Part shown: positions 5,421 to 6,203 of the stretch, piece after piece
How the letters are laid out: every line of letters starts with the position of its first letter
How positions within the stretch are numbered: position 1 is the first letter of the stretch
Assembly (NCBI GenBank): GCA_905477565.1
Contig: CAJQGO010000024.1
Location: forward strand, 1-6,203
Length of the DNA: 6,203 nt
Direction of reading: 5' to 3'
DNA from: an uncultured Planctomycetota bacterium
Lineage (GTDB): Bacteria; Planctomycetota; Planctomycetia; Pirellulales; UBA1268
Program-made: the position numbers and the translations under genes
Notes under the pieces: generated by a model
Database searches by the model: none
Seen by the model: the letters and a program-made list of their open reading frames with translations, nothing else
Told to the model about the DNA's origin: nothing

Positions 5421-6203
5421 TTAGTCCACTCGAGCGATAACACACTTTAAGTATTCTCCCTCCAAGCAGTGGAGGTTGACCGGATGGTCAGGCGCTGCGC
5501 CACGGTATTCGAGAAGTTGTAGCGTCCGGCCGCTTCGTTGGGCAACCGCTGAAAGCATCATGAGAAAGTCATCGCGGGTGATTGCTCCAGAACAACTGCA
5601 CGTTACCAGAACCCCGCCAGGTTCAAGCAGATCGACGCCAAGACGATTAATGCGGTGATATGCTCGAAGCGCGTCAGAGGCGGATGCTCGACTGCGGGCA
5701 AACTTTGGTGGATCAAGTACGACCATGCCAAACTTCGCATTCTCTTCGTCAAGAGAAGCGAGCTTTTCAAAGGCATCGGCCTGCTCAACCGTCATTGTTG
5801 TCGCATTGTTTAGTTCTGCATTTGCTCGTGCCAGTGAAATCGCCTTGATGCTTGAGTCGACGGATAGAACTGAACTGGCGTTTCCGGAAACGGCGCTCGC
5901 TACTCCAAAACCTCCGGAGTAGCAGAACATGTCGAGCACTCGCCGTCCGCCCGCATAGACCGCTGCAGCTTGTCGATTTTCTCTTTGGTCCAAGTAATAG
6001 CCAGTCTTTTGCCCTTCGGTAAGATCGACACCAAAGCGAAGGCCATGTTCCTCAACAAAGATTGGTCCATCAGGTGGTTCACCACGGAGTAGCCGGTCAG
6101 GCAAATGCAGGCCTTCAAGTTTCCCCAGTCCTCGTTCGGCACCACGAAGCAGGATCCCTTTGGGTTGCACAATGCGCTCAAGGCTGTCGCAGATCATGTC
6201 GAG
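5421..6203 (-). CDS. RlmI-like class I rRNA methyltransferase (5' part missing at window edge)
   Basis: SAM-dependent methyltransferase of the RlmI/RlmK-type family, whose E. coli member RlmI makes 5-methylcytosine in 23S rRNA. The C-terminal 260 residues are visible; the family is usually about 390-400, so the N-terminal PUA domain lies beyond the right edge. The frame stays open to the edge (CTC GAC before the ATG at 6197), and alignment with the family suggests that ATG is internal. Motifs, numbered from the visible start: GQKTGYYLDQRENR (64-77), VLDMFCYSGGF (89-99, SAM binding), VDSS (115-118), DPPKFA (164-169, catalytic), TCSCSG (201-206, carrying the cysteine expected for m5C chemistry) and GAAPDHPV near the C-terminus. 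The target base cannot be read from sequence alone, so no symbol is given. The gene is convergent with the small basic protein gene and ends 27 bases from it. Confidence 0.92.
   Translation of the reverse strand, partial: LDMICDSLERIVQPKGILLRGAERGLGKLEGLHLPDRLLRGEPPDGPIFVEEHGLRFGVDLTEGQKTGYYLDQRENRQAAAVYAGGRRVLDMFCYSGGFGVASAVSGNASSVLSVDSSIKAISLARANAELNNATTMTVEQADAFEKLASLDEENAKFGMVVLDPPKFARSRASASDALRAYHRINRLGVDLLEPGGVLVTCSCSGAITRDDFLMMLSAVAQRSGRTLQLLEYRGAAPDHPVNLHCLEGEYLKCVIARVD

Noticed and set aside
1..6203. CRISPR array, insertion sequence, phage genes, tRNA or defence system
   Set aside because: No regular direct repeats, terminal inverted repeats, transposase or integrase motifs, or tRNA-like cloverleaf were seen; nearly all the DNA is taken up by recognised housekeeping genes.

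Overview
The window looks like ordinary chromosomal housekeeping DNA from a bacterium of medium GC content, most likely a planctomycete or close relative. That lineage call is an inference from recalled family resemblance: an EF-Ts with a CESAPVA segment where most bacteria have CETDFVA, a UMP kinase with AHYMGM, a ketoacid reductoisomerase with a QRPGGPNF cofactor loop, and a small basic protein of a kind I associate with planctomycetes. No mobile element, CRISPR array, tRNA or rRNA was seen.

Left part (1-3101, all on the minus strand, so read right to left): the classic translation cluster rpsB (ribosomal protein S2), tsf (EF-Ts), pyrH (UMP kinase) and frr (ribosome recycling factor, cut by the left edge). 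The spacers are long for an operon (148, 85 and 106 bases). Each holds at least one perfect inverted repeat, and two of these begin three bases after a stop codon. A good promoter candidate (TTGACA, 16 bases, GATATT) lies about 100 bases upstream of the GTG start of rpsB. The leader between them can pair with the stretch just before that start.

Middle (3102-3399): a divergent regulatory region of about 300 bases. It holds the rpsB promoter, a perfect 15-bp palindrome overlapping that promoter's -35 box, a weaker promoter candidate for ilvN, and a 7-bp direct repeat around the latter.

Right part (3400-5393, plus strand): ilvN (acetolactate synthase regulatory subunit) and ilvC (ketol-acid reductoisomerase), which act together in valine, leucine and isoleucine synthesis, followed by a small conserved basic protein of unknown function. 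The catalytic subunit ilvB is not next to ilvN. At the far right (5421-6203, minus strand, cut by the window edge) is an RlmI-like rRNA methyltransferase, convergent with the small gene and separated from it by a short hairpin.

I found no convincing undescribed system. The points most worth a second look are the altered EF-Tu-contact motif of EF-Ts, the palindrome over the rpsB -35 box, the rpsB leader pairing, the hairpins between the operon genes, and the KARI cofactor loop.
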